A DNA stretch of 64,000 nt, taken from the NCBI GenBank assembly GCA_039707465.1, contig CM077648.1:69087619-69151618 (forward strand), given 5' to 3'. Source of the stretch: Rhabdophis nuchalis (lineage: Eukaryota; Chordata; Lepidosauria; Squamata; Natricidae). A program made the position numbers and the translations under genes. The notes under the pieces were generated by a model, which was not told where the DNA came from, did no database searches, and saw nothing but the letters and a program-made list of their open reading frames with translations. Positions 1-10,837 of this stretch are shown piece by piece; the first letter of the stretch is position 1; every line of letters begins with the position of its first letter.

Positions 1-1258
1 GTTGGAGGGGTTGGGGTTGGGAGGCACTATACTGCGGTGGTTCTCCTTCTACCTCTCCGACCGGTCGCAGTTTGTGCTGGCGGGGGGGCAGAGGTCGACA
101 TCGAGGCCCCTTGCTTACGGGGTGCCTCAGGGGTCAGTCCTGTCACCCCTCCTGTTTAACATCTACATGAAGCCGCTGGGCGAGATCATCCGTGGTTTTG
201 GGGTAGTATTCCATCTGTACGCTGATGACACCCAGCTGTACATCTCTACCCCAAACCACCCCAACGATGCCGCCGATGTGATGTCCCAGTGTTTGCTGGC
301 CTGGATGGGGAGGAACGGGCTCCGATTTAATCCGTCCAAGACCGAGTGGCTGTGGTTTCCGGCGCCGCAACATAGCCAGTTAGTTCCATCTCTGGCTATC
401 GGGGGGGAACAGCTAGCCCCTGCAGAAAGGGCCCGCAACTTGGGTGTCCTCTTGGATTCCCGGCTGTCCTTAGATGAACATCTGACGGCCGTGGCCAGGG
501 GGGTCTTCTATCAGGTGTACCTGATAACGCCAGTTGCGCCCCTTTCTGGATCGTGGCGCCTTACAGACAGTCACTCAAGCTCTTGTCAGGTCGCGCCTGG
601 ACTACTGTAATGCTCTCTACATGGGGCTGCCCTTGAGATGCACCCGGAGGCTCCAGTTGGTGCAGAATGCGGCTGCGCGAGGGATTTTGGGAGTTTCAAA
701 ATACTCCCATGTAACACCTCTCCTGCGCGAGCTGCACTGGCTGCCGGTAGCCTTCCGGGTGTGTTTCAAGGTTTTAGTGACCATCTTTAAAGCGCTCCAT
801 GGCAGTGGGCCTGGTTACTTGCAGGACCGCCTTCTATCGCATACCTCCACTTGACCTGTCCGCTCCCACAGGGAGGGCCTCCTTAGGGTGCCGTCCGCTG
901 GACAATGCCGGCTGGTGACGCCTAGGGGAAGAGCCTTCTCTGTGGCAGGTCCCGCCCTTTGGAATGACCTCCCCCCAGACCTCTGGACTATCACCGACCT
1001 TTGCCTCTTCCGCCAGACTTAAAAAACCTATTTTTTCCGTATGGCTGGCCTGGCATAGCTGCTACAACCATATTTTATTAGATTTGGGTTTTAAATTGAT
1101 TGTCTCTTTTTAGCATGGGTTAAATTATTTAATAGTAGTTTTAAATTTTGTAGAATTTGTACTATTTGTATTGTTGGTTTTTAAGTCCCTGTGCGCCGCC
1201 CTGAGTCCCTCTTTTGGGAGATAGGGTGGGATAGAAATCTAATAAATGAAAATAAATG
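1..1258 (+). mobile_element. L2-type LINE, RT C-terminal half and 3' end
   Basis: 5' cut by the window edge. The first ORF (2-610) reads [20 protein letters not shown] and YADDTQLY, the RT finger/palm motifs including the catalytic YADD. The reading frame then shifts near 520 and continues at 534-854 with LDYCNALYMGLPLRCTRRLQ. The 3' UTR carries the CTGTGCGCCGCCCTGAGTCC hairpin segment shared by all L2 copies here and a short AAATGA-type tail. The motif order places it in the CR1/L2 group of non-LTR retrotransposons. It is a pseudogenic fragment. Confidence 0.88.
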
Positions 1259-1635
1259 AAATGAAAAATGTATTTATATAGTTTCTTTCATGACAAACTT
1301 TCAATGTCTTAATATCTATTCAAATCTGTATAATAAACCCGAGAACGTATCTTAGATAGCTTTTATACCACTGATCTATCATAATTTGAATTTTTTGCAA
1401 CAAGAATTAGTAGCTTCTCTGACTGATTGAATTTTAAAAAAAGATGATTTAACTATTACTTTAATTTTAAGATGTATAAGTCTGTCCAACTCAGTCAGCG
1501 TGAATCTGAGGGTACAGGGTACAAGATAAACACAATAAATAAAAAAGAAGCAAACTAATATAACAATCAGCTGACAGTATATAAATACAAAATCTAAATT
1601 GGTGGCAAAGTGCACAATAAACTGCCATTAAAGGG
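1259..1635. other. AT-rich stretch, nothing identified
   Basis: I see no coding, repeat or RNA signal between the L2 tail and the tRNA-like repeat. Confidence 0.4.
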
Positions 1636-1639
1636 GGGA

Positions 1640-2085
1640 GGGAAAACACCACTCAACTGGCTTTAATGGCTGAGGGAACTACCAGGCTTCTTTCGGCTCA
1701 TCACCAGAGACCATCTAGACAGCAAGCCAAGAATTATGTTGTGTAATTTTTTTAAATTTTTTTTAGATATGTGTTAGTTTTATGAGCTGATCAATAAATT
1801 AAATTAGAGAGACCAGGATAGATCTATTTCGAGCTTATTAGGTCTCATCAGCTGGCCATACCCTTTTACTGGGATTCGAACCGGGGCTGTATTGCATACC
1901 AGGCAAGGAGCCTAGCACTTCAGCCACGCCGGCTCCCCTATTGCATCAGCTGAGATAGGGTATATTAGTATAGGTAATTGTTTCACAACAACCTGTTAAT
2001 AGGCCCCAATTAAGGGAGGAGACATACTGTTTCCTTTCCTGCCTTTCGGCTCATCACCAGGGACCATCTATATATATCATATTTT
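1640..2085 (-). repeat. Diverged monomer of the tRNA-headed 346-bp repeat family
   Basis: Shares TTTAGATATGTGTTA, GAGACCAGGATAGATC, CAGCTGGCCATAC and AAGGGAGGAGACA with the array at 15.9-19 kb. On the minus strand it holds a perfect Pol III B box (GGTTCGAATCC) and a tRNA-like 5' part (GGCGTGGCTGAAGTGCTAGG). It is a single older copy with the same order of modules as the array units. Confidence 0.65.
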
Positions 2086-2109
2086 ATGTTCTTATTATTG
2101 CTTTATCCA

Positions 2110-2440
2110 GTGGTGGGATACAGCTGGTTCACCCCGGTTTGGCAGAACTGATACCTAATTTTTTGTTGAGTTTGGTGAATCGGTTATGATAAATCTGTGT
2201 TTTCTGGAACATGTCTGGTTTTCATTCAACTTCCTTCCAGGCGGGGGGAAAAACTTCTCAACAGCCCAAGAGAGGAGTGATGGAAATGAAACAGACACGG
2301 CATCTTCAATCACGTCACTCAGGCGAAAACTACTGTGTTTTGGGGGATGTCTTACTTTACAGTAGGCAGCGAGGGTGGGGTAGTACCTGCGCAACAGCCC
2401 ATGGCCAAAGTGCCGGTAGGGGGAGTATTGGAGGTGGACT
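2110..2440. repeat. hAT-type MITE fragment (CAGTGGTGGGATWC end)
   Basis: Begins CAGTGGTGGGATACAGCTGG, an end also seen near 43304, followed by the characteristic CGGTTTGGCAGAACTG stretch. The opposite terminus is not clear. Confidence 0.45.
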
Positions 2441-2449
2441 CAGGTGAGT

Positions 2450-2698
2450 ACTGGAATGTATGCAGGCTTGGTACAACACAGCTGTCGCCTTGGACCTAGA
2501 ACTCCACCCCAACAACACAGCCAGCTGTGGACAACCCAGTAAGAAGGCCACTGGAGTGCTGAGCCCAAGTGAAAAAAGCCAAAGCGCAGCCTCCCACACC
2601 ATCCGGGACTGTCAAATGCTATCAGTGTGGTCAGCACGGACACTGGGCTTCCAAATGCTTGGCCCCATCCCCAATTCTCCAAGCCTGGCCTTCAGTCA
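2450..2698 (+). pseudogene. Gypsy A gag remnant with CCHC zinc knuckle
   Basis: In one frame, around 2606-2660, it reads VKCYQCGQHGHWASKCL, a retroviral-type CX2CX4HX4C nucleocapsid zinc knuckle. It is the 3' end of gag of a Ty3/Gypsy element whose later parts reappear at 4624 and 10838 in the same orientation. No upstream capsid domain is recognisable. It is interrupted by an antisense LTR. Confidence 0.7.
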
Positions 2699-3232
2699 AG
2701 ATTCCAAGTAATATTCCAAATAAAAGAAAACGCTGAGGCTTGAGTTTCCTCAAAGTTCCATTTTATTAGAGATGTCATACAGGCAGATTTTGGAAAACCC
2801 AAATCTGAAAGCTTCCAGGTTTTCCCACCCAGTTGAAAGTACAAGACACTACCCCAAGACCCACAAGTCTATCACATGGTTCAATCATTCATTGCCACAA
2901 AGGAAGATTCCTCCCATCCGCATCCATCCAGGTACAGGGACAAAAAACCCTTGACTTTCTGAGAAAGAATGTTATTATGGCTATATATCACCCATACTCT
3001 ATATCAGGGGTGGCGAACTGTGGCTCTTTTATGACTCATGGACTTCACTACCCAGAATTCCTGAGCCAGCATGGCTGGCTCAGGAATTCTGGGTATTGCA
3101 GTCAATGAGTCATAAAAGAGCCACAGTTCGCCACACCTGCTCTATATAATCCCCCCTCCCATTTTCCCACAGTAGAAAATGTGATAGGCCTGAAATCCAA
3201 AAGGTAAAAGATGGCTTCCAGGTCTGGCACAC
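2699..3232 (-). mobile_element. Antisense LTR (Gypsy family 2), interrupted by a hAT MITE
   Basis: Matches, in reverse, the LTR copies at 13170-13929 and 63282-63689: TTTCCTCAAAGTTCCATTTT, AGCTTCCAGGTTTTCCCACC, CATTTTCCCACAGTAGAAAA and CTTCCAGGTCTG occur in order. Termini are degraded. A 135-bp MITE (3005-3139) splits it. Confidence 0.75.
3005..3139. mobile_element. hAT MITE, 135 bp, 8-bp target duplication
   Basis: Near-perfect foldback: CAGGGGTGGCGAACTGTGGC at the left mirrors GCCACAGTTCGCCACACCTG at the right, with the arms meeting at GAATTCCTGAGCCAGCATGG. It is flanked by the 8-bp duplication CTCTATAT (2997-3004 and 3140-3147), the hAT signature. Confidence 0.9.
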
Positions 3233-3277
3233 AGCTGGGATGAGGAGAACCACACAGAAGCATCCCAATTGATGATC

Positions 3278-4622
3278 TCTGGAGGGCGCGGGATAGAGGA
3301 TTTTCCTCTATCCTAGTCCTATTAGACCTCTCAGCGGCTTTTGATACCATCGACCATGGTATCCGATTGCACTGACTGGGGGGGTTGGGGCTGGGAGGCA
3401 CCGTTTTACGGTGGTTCTCGTCCTACCACTCTGGTCGGTCGCAATGTGTGTTGGCAGGGGGGCAGAGGTCGACTTCGAGGCCCCTCATATGTGGGGTACC
3501 TCAGGGGTCGGTCCTCTCGCCCCTACTGTTCAACACATATATGAAGCCGCTGGGTGAGATCATCCGTGGTTTTGGGGTGGGATATCATCTGTACGCTGAT
3601 GATATTCAGTTGTACATATCCACCCCAGACCACCCCAACGATGCTGTCAAGGTTATGTCCCGGTGCTTGGAGGCCGTACGGATCTGGATGGGTAGTAACA
3701 AACTCAAGCTCAACCCGTCCAAGACTGAGTGGCTGCGGTTTCCGGCACCCTGGTTCAGCCAGATTACTCCAACTCTGGCCATTGGGGGCGAAACACCGGC
3801 CCCCGTGGAGAGGGCGCGCAATTTGGGTGTCCTCCTGGATTCCCGGCTGTCCATGGAGGACCATGCGGCGGCCGTGGCCAGGGGGGCGTTTCATCAGGTA
3901 CGCCTGATGCGCCAATTGTGCCCCTTACTGGACCGGGCTGCCCTTCGCACAGTCACTCAGGCCCCCATGACATCCCGACTGGACTACTGCAATGCTCTCT
4001 ACATGGGGCTTCTCTTGAGGTGCACTCGAAAGCTACAGCTAGTCCAGAATGCAGCCGCGTGTGTGATTACGGGAGCCCCCAGATGCTCCCACATAACACC
4101 AATCCTGCGTGAGCTGCACTGGCTTCCTGTGGTCTTTCGGGTGCACTTCAAGGTCTTGACGACCATCTTCAAAGCGCTCCATGGCTCGGGGCCTAGTTAT
4201 ATGCGAGACCGTCTCCTGCCCCATACATCCCTTAGACCGATACACTCCCACAGAGAGGGCCTTCTCAGGGTGCCGTCGGCCGGACAATGCCGGCTGGCGA
4301 CACCCAGGGGAAGGGCCTTCTCTGTGGCGGGCCCTGCCCTTTGGAACGACCTACCCCCTGAACTCCGCACTATCACCGACCTCCGCCTCTTCCGCCGGTG
4401 TTTAAAAACACACTTATTTCATCAAGCCGGCCTAACAAATATTAGACAGTTTTAAATGGGGGATTTTAATCTGGTTTTAGCGCAGGTTTCTGTCATTTAA
4501 TAGGTTTTTTAAATTATATTTGGTACTATTTTGTATATTGTTTTAAATTCCTGTGCGCCGCCCTGGGTCCTCTCGGAGAAGGGCGGGATATAAATTGAAT
4601 AAAATAAATAAAATAAATAATA
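3278..4622 (+). mobile_element. L2-type LINE, 5'-truncated, RT ORF of 356 codons
   Basis: Starts inside the RT N-terminus (GATGATCTCTGGAGGGCGCG), contains LVLLDLSAAFDTIDHG with a frame break near 3370, then an open frame 3385-4455. That frame shows [28 protein letters not shown] (catalytic YADD), NPSKTEWL and the C-terminal SRLDYCNALYMG and GPALWNDLPPELR blocks. The 3' UTR has the CTGTGCGCCGCCCTGGGTCC segment and an (AAATAA)n tail at 4597-4622. It is inserted between two segments of Gypsy A. Confidence 0.9.
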
Positions 4623-4623
4623 A

Positions 4624-5045
4624 AGGACAACTTGCCAAGCAGACTGTAGATGTTCCTCTCCTTCCCAAAGAAGTTGAGGGAACTCCAGCCAACGAAACCC
4701 CTGCAATCCCCATGGGGAAAGCAGTGGTGAAGATGACCCAATGGTAAGTGCAGCCATCCACTCCTTTACTATCAAAACTAAGATAGTAGTACCAGAAACA
4801 GGGTCTAAGGGGAAGTAGAGGCCGTCATAGACATGGCTGCACTCGATGTCTAATCAGCCTCCCCATAATTGCATATATGCACATGGCATATGCCCAAACC
4901 CTTAGCATGCCTCATCTGCTTTGAACAGGTTGATGGGACTCTAATCAGTGGAGCCGATTAGCGTTATTCAACAAGCTCATCACAATGGAGATGGGCTGCC
5001 ATAAACAACTCATCCAGTTTGTCATAGCCACCAAAATGACTGAAT
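4624..5045 (+). pseudogene. Gypsy A protease remnant
   Basis: Contains a frameshifted aspartic protease active-site block near 4829-4860: VEAVID in one frame continuing as GCTRCLIS in another, matching the DSGC-R-LIS pattern of Gypsy B (DSGCSRCLIS at 30.5 kb). Downstream MEMGCHKQLIQFVIATKM corresponds to the Gypsy B stretch before LGLTWLRKW. The expected continuation is at 10838 after two L2 insertions. Confidence 0.65.
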
Positions 5046-6361
5046 CAATTAACTTTAACTTTAACTTTATTTCCATTTCTATACCGCTCCTATCTCCCCA
5101 ATGGGACTCAGGGCGGTGCACAGGAAAATTAAAAAGAATATAACAAACAGACAATAATAAATACAATCATATCATTAAAATGTAATTAAATTAGATTTGG
5201 CCTGTGCTAAAATATAGTTAAAACTGTTAAAACTGTTAAAACAAGTGTTAAAATTCAATAACTAAATCTGCAGTAATTATATCAGGATCTAGGCTAGGCC
5301 AGCCAGATGAAAAAAGTGCGTTTTAAGCAATCGGTGGAAGAGGCGAAGGTCCGTGATGGTATGGAGTTTGGGGGGTAGGTCGTTCCAGAGGGCTGGACCC
5401 GCCACAGAGAAGGCCCTTCCCCTGGGGGCCGCCAGCCGGCATTGACCGGCAGACGGCACCCTGAGGAGGTCCTCCCTGTGGGAGTGGATCGGCCAAAGGG
5501 AGGTGTGTGGTAGGAGGCGGTCCCGCAAGTAACTAGGCCCCGTGCCATGGAGCGTTTTAAAGATGGTTATGAACACCTTGAAGCGCACCCGGAAGGCCAC
5601 CGGTAGCCAGTGCAGCTCGCGCAGGAGAGGTGTTATATGGGAATACCGTGAGGCTCCCAAGATCCCCCGCGCGGCCACATTCTGCACTAACTGGAGCCTC
5701 CGGGTGCATCTCAAGGGGAGCCCCATGTAGAGAGCATTGCTTGAGTGACGGTGCGAAGGGCGTCCTGGTCTAGAAAGGGGTGCAACTGGCGTACCAGGTG
5801 AACCTGGTAGAACGTCCCCCTGGTCACGGCCGTCACATGGTCATCCAGGGATAGCCGTGAGTCCAGGAGGATGCCTAAGTTGCGAGCCCTTTCCACGGGG
5901 ACTAATGACTCGCCCCCAATAGCCAGTGATGGAGCCAACTGGCTATACCGGGATGTCGGAAACCACAGCCACTCGGTCTTGGACGGGTTGAGTCAGAGCT
6001 TGTTACTCCCCATCCAGACCTGCACGGCCTCCAGACACTGGGACATCACTTCAACGGCATTGTTGGGGTGGTTAGGAGTAGATATGTACAACTGAGTATC
6101 ATCAGCATACTGATGGTATTCTACCCCAAAACCACGGATGATCTCACCCAGCGGCTTCATATAGGTATTGAACAGGAGAGGCGAGAGGACCGACCCCTGC
6201 GGCACCCCACATGTGAGGGGCCTCGACGTCGACCTCTGCCCTCCTGTCAACACAAATTGCTACCGACCGGAGAGGTAGGAGGAGAACCACCGCAACACGG
6301 TGCCTCCCAACCCCAACCCCTCCAGTTGGTGCAATAAGATACCATGGTCGATGGTATCGAA
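5046..6361 (-). mobile_element. L2-type LINE (copy A), 3' part
   Basis: Minus-strand L2 with tail (TTTAAC)n at 5050-5070. Frames at 5289-5726, 5711-5938 and 5993-6253 give the C-terminal MGLPLRCTRRLQLVQN block and [20 protein letters not shown] plus YADDTQLY, broken by frameshifts. It stops at the FDTIDHG codons where copy B is inserted; the rest of copy A resumes at 10323. Confidence 0.88.
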
Positions 6362-9300
6362 ATAATAATAATAATAATAATAATTTTAATACTTATAAAC
6401 CGCTCCCTCTCCCCATGGGGACTCGGGGCGGTGCACAGGTAGAATAAAAACAATAAATACATACAAACATTCCTTAAAAACAAATTAAACCTAACCTGCG
6501 CTAAAATTTCCCATTAAAACTGAACTATACTAAAACTACCCAGTAAAACCCCAAAGACAGAGAGACTATCCTAGGCCGGCCAGACAGAAAAGATGAGTTT
6601 TTAATTTAAGACGGAAGGAGCGGAGGTCCGTGGTCGTCCTAATATCGGGGGGAAGGTTGTTCCAGAGGGCCGGGCCCGCCACAGAGATAGCCCTTCCCCT
6701 GGGTGTCGCCCGCTGACAGTGTCTAGTGGACGGCACCCGGAGAAGTCCCTCTCTGTGGGAGCGAATCGGCCGTGAGGATGTATGAGGCAGGATCCAATCC
6801 CGCAGGTAGCTAGGTCCCGAGCCATGGAGCGCTTTAAAGATGATAATTAACACCTTGAAGCGCACCCGAAAAACGACAGGTAGCCAGTGCAGCTCGCGCA
6901 AGAGCGGTGTTACATGGGTGAACCTGGCGGTTCCCATAATTGCTCGCGCGGCTGCGTTCTGGACTAGCTGAAGTCTCCGGGTGCACCTCAAGGGGAGCCC
7001 CATGTAGAGAGAGTTACAATAGTCCAGTCGGGATGTCACGAGCGCATGAGTGACTGTGCGAAGGGCGTCCCGATCCAATAGGGGGCGCAATTGGCGAACC
7101 AGGCGAACCTGGTAAAACGCCCTCCTGGCCACGGCTGTCACTTGATCTTCCATGGACAGCCGGGCATCCAGGAGGACACCCAAATTGCGCGCCCCATCCA
7201 CAGGGGCAAGATGTTCGCCCCCTATGGCCAGCGATGGAGTGAGCTGGTTGAATCGGGCAGCCGGAAACCACAGCCACTCGGTCTTGGTCGGGTTGAGCCT
7301 GAGTCCGTTCCTTCCCATCCAGATCCGCACGGCTTCCAGTCACTGGCACATCACCGCTACGGCATCGTGGTTTGGGGTAGATATATACAACTGAGTGTCA
7401 TCAGCGTATAGATGGTACTCTACCCCAAAACCACGGATGATCTCACCCAGCGGCTTCATGTATGTGTTAAACAGGAGAGGCGAGAGGACCGACCCCTGAG
7501 GCACCCCACATGTGAGTGGTCTCGAGGTCGACCTCTGCCCCCCTGCCAACACAAATTGCGATCGGCCAGAGAGGTAGGAAGAGAACCACCGTAAAACGGT
7601 GCCTCCCACCCCCAACCCCCCCAGCCGATGCAATAGGATACCATGGTCGATGGTATCGAAAGCCGCCGAGAGGTCTAATAGGACCAGGATGGAGGAACAA
7701 CCCCCATCTCTGGCCCTCCAGAGATCATCAACCAACGCGACCAATGCCGTCTCGGTGCTATGCCCGGGCCGAAAGCCGGACTGGCACGGATCTAGATAGT
7801 CAACTTCCTCCAGGTGACGGGGAAACTGTTGTGTCACCACACTCTCAACAACCTTCGCCAAAAAGGGAAGGTTGGAGACTGGACGGTAGTTGTTTAAAAG
7901 AGCTGGATCCAAAGAGGGCTTCTTCAGGAGGGGCCTCACCATAGCTTCTTTTAGGGAAGCAGGCAAGGAACCCTCACTTAAGGATGCGTTGACAACCTCT
8001 TGGAGCCAGCCTCGTGTCACCTCCCAGGATGCCAGTACAAGCCAGGAGGGACACGGGTCCAATAAACATGTGGTGGCTCGCAGTCGCCCACGTAACCTGT
8101 CCATATCTTCGGAAGTAACGGAGTCAAACTCCTCCCAAACAAGATCTGTCTCATGGCATCTCACTGGGCCATCAATGGAGGGTAGCCCGTTCTGTATCTG
8201 AGCGGTTTTCTCCTGCAGAAAAATCACAAATTCCTCTGCTCTACCCTGTAGCGGGGCTTCCCGCACCCTTTGTTGAAGCAGGGAGCGGGTCACCCTAAAC
8301 AGGGCGGCAGGGGGGTTTTCTGCGGATGCTATGAGAGTAGCACAATGATGGCGTTTGGCCACTCTCAGCGCCACAATGTAAGTCCGTAAATGGGCTCTTA
8401 CCTGTGTCCGGTCAGATTCAGATCGGGAAGACCTCCATCTTCTCTCTAGGCATCTCTTGCGGCGTTTCATCACCCGCAGCTCCTCGGTAAACCAAGGAGC
8501 CAGGGTGGTTCGCCGCTGCAAGAGAGGCCGCAAGGGCGCGACCCGATCCAAGGCTCCCACGGCCGCACTATTCCATGCGGCCGTGAGGTCCTCCATCGGG
8601 GCACGGGTCAGGGGTACAGGAAATGGCCCAAGCGCCGTCTGGAACCCATCCGGGTCCCTCAGGCGTCTGGGGCGGTACCAGATTGGAGACTCTGGTTCCG
8701 CCTCCCCACGGAGGGGAGCAGCGGTCGGAAAGTCGAGTCAGAGAAGTGAGTGGTCTGACCATGACAAGGGCGTGATGACTATATCCCCTATACCCAGATC
8801 ACTCTTCCATTGGCCTGAGACAAAGATGAGATCCGGCGTATGTCCACCCTCATGAGTGGGGCCTTGAATTAGTTGGGTCAGGTCCATGGCCGTCATGGAA
8901 GCCATGAACTCCCGAGCTACCTCGGATGATTCGCCCAACGATGGCAGATTAAAGTCCCCCCATGACTAAAAGTCTGGGGGTCTCAACTGCCACCGTAGCG
9001 ATCACCTCCAGGAGCTCGGGCAGGGCTGCTGCTACATAGCGGGGAGCCAGGTATACAACCAGCAAGCCCAACTGCCTCCCTAGGCCCCACTTCATGCAGA
9101 GGGACTCACAGCCGGTAGTCTGTGGCACAATGGTCTCTCTCGGCTCAAGACCTTCCTTAACAATGACCGCTACCCCACCGCCCCTACCAAGGGCCCGGGG
9201 CTGATGAAAAGCGCGGTAGCCTGGTGGGCACATTTCAATGAGGGGAAGACCTCCCTCGTGGCCCAACCAGGTCTCCGCAATTCCAGCCAGGTCCGGCTCC

Positions 9301-10322
9301 CCCTCTGACACAAGGTCACTAATGAGGGGGGCTTTGTTGACAACGGACCTGGCGTTGCAGAACATCAGCCGCAGGCCCTGGCTCTGTACTCCCTGACCAC
9401 CTAGCCTGCGGGGGTTGTGGCACCCGACCGTTTGTAGCCAACGGCTGCGTGCCACCAACCGGGAGGATGGAACTTGTCTCCCCTCGGCCCTGCCTCTCCC
9501 CACGACCCTCTGAATTGGTATGCCCTCTTGCGGAACGACTCGTGTGTCCCCCCTCCTATCGGCTCCTTCCGTTTCCCTCCGTCGGCTGCTGAGAGGTCTA
9601 ATAGGACCAGGATAGAGGAGCAACCTCGTGGCCCAACCAGGTCTCCGCAATTCCAGCCAGGTCCGACTCCCCCTCTGACACAAGGTCACTAATGAGGGGC
9701 TTTGTTGACAACGGACCTGGCGTTGCAGAACATCAGCCGCAGGCCCTGGCTCTGTACTCCCTGACCACCTAGCCTGCGGGGGTTGTGGCACCCGACCGTT
9801 TGTAGCCAACGGCTGCGTGCCACCAACCGGGAGAATGGAACTTGTCTCCCCTCGGCCCTGCCTCTCCCCACGACCCTCTGAATTGGTATGCCCTCTTGCG
9901 GAACGACTCGTGTGTCCCCCCTCCTATCGGCTCCTTCCGTTTCCCTCCGTCGGCTGCTGAGAGGTCTAATAGGACCAGGATAGAGGAGCAACCTCGTGGC
10001 CCAACCAGGTCTCCGCAATTCCAGCCAGGTCCGACTCCCCCTCTGACACAAGGTCACTAATGAGGGGCTTTGTTGACAACGGACCTGGCGTTGCAGAACA
10101 TCAGCCGCAGGCCCTGGCTTTGTACTCCCTGACCACCTAGCCTGCGGGGGTTGTGGCACCCGACCGTTTGTAGCCAACGGCTGCGTGCCACCAACCGGGA
10201 GGATGGAACTTGTCTCCCCTCGGCCCTGCCTCTCCCCACGACCCTCTGAATTGGTATGCCCTCTTGCGGAACGACTCGTGTGTCCCCCCTCCTATCGGCT
10301 CCTTCCGCTTCCCTCCGTCGGC
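6362..10322 (-). mobile_element. L2-type LINE (copy B), near full length, nested in copy A
   Basis: On the minus strand: an endonuclease domain (LMFCNARSVVNKAP, IAETWLGHEGG, then GGDFNLP-type, DLIFVSGQ and SWSDHSLL blocks, 9809-8740), then RT (8596-7340) with [32 protein letters not shown] and YADDTQLY, then the C-terminal ORF 7330-6566. The tail is (TTA)n at 6362-6385. Frames are broken near 8740-8950 and 7340. The 5' end is expanded by tandem duplication (9256-10361). No separate ORF1 was recognised. It would be about 3.2 kb without the duplications. Confidence 0.88.
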
Positions 10323-10361
10323 CGCTGAGAGGGCTAATAGGACCAGGATAGAGGAGCAACC
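9256..10361 (-). repeat. Tandem duplication, three ~368-bp units
   Basis: Units start at 9256, 9626 and 9994 (TCGTGGCCCAACCAGG). Each holds the 5' end/endonuclease N-terminus of L2 copy B plus about 40 bp of flanking L2 copy A (GCTGAGAGGTCTAATAGGAC). The third unit runs into the full copy A flank at 10362. Units differ by only a few bases. Confidence 0.9.
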
Positions 10362-10835
10362 GCTATCTCGGGCCCTCCAGAGATCATCAACCAACGCGAC
10401 CAATGCCGTCTCTGTGCTGTGTCCAGATCGGAAGCCGGACTGGCGTGGGTCTAGATAGACAGTTTCCTCCAGGTGCCGGGGGAACTGCTGTGCCACCCAC
10501 TTTCAACAACCTTCACAAGAAAGTGAAGGTTGGAGACCGGACGATAATTAACTAACAACGCTGGGTCCAGGGAAGGCTTCTTGAGGAGGGGTCTCACCAC
10601 CGCCTCTTTCAAGGCGGCCAGCAAGAACCCCTCGCTCAAGGAAGAGTTCACTATTTCCTGGAGCCAGCCTCGTGTAACCTCCCAGGAGGCCAGTACAAGC
10701 CAGGAGGGACGCGGGTCCAATAAACATGTGGTAGCATTCAGTCACCTCGGCAACCTGTCCATGTCATCTGAAGTAACAAGGTCGAACTCTTCCCATAATA
10801 CGGTCTCAAGACCTGCCTCGGACGGTCCACCCAGG
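10323..10835 (-). mobile_element. L2-type LINE (copy A), RT N-terminal part
   Basis: Continuation of copy A after the nested copy B. Minus-strand frames give the WEEFDLVTSDDMDRL, MDPRPSWLVLASWEVTRGWL, LLKKPSLDPALLVNYRPVSN and [20 protein letters not shown] blocks of the L2 RT N-terminus, with frame breaks near 10500. It is 5'-truncated at the Gypsy A junction. Confidence 0.85.
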
Positions 10836-10837
10836 CT

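Noticed and set aside
9256..10361. CRISPR-like regular repeats
   Set aside because: Units are 368 bp with no short repeat/spacer pattern and derive from LINE sequence in a vertebrate genome.
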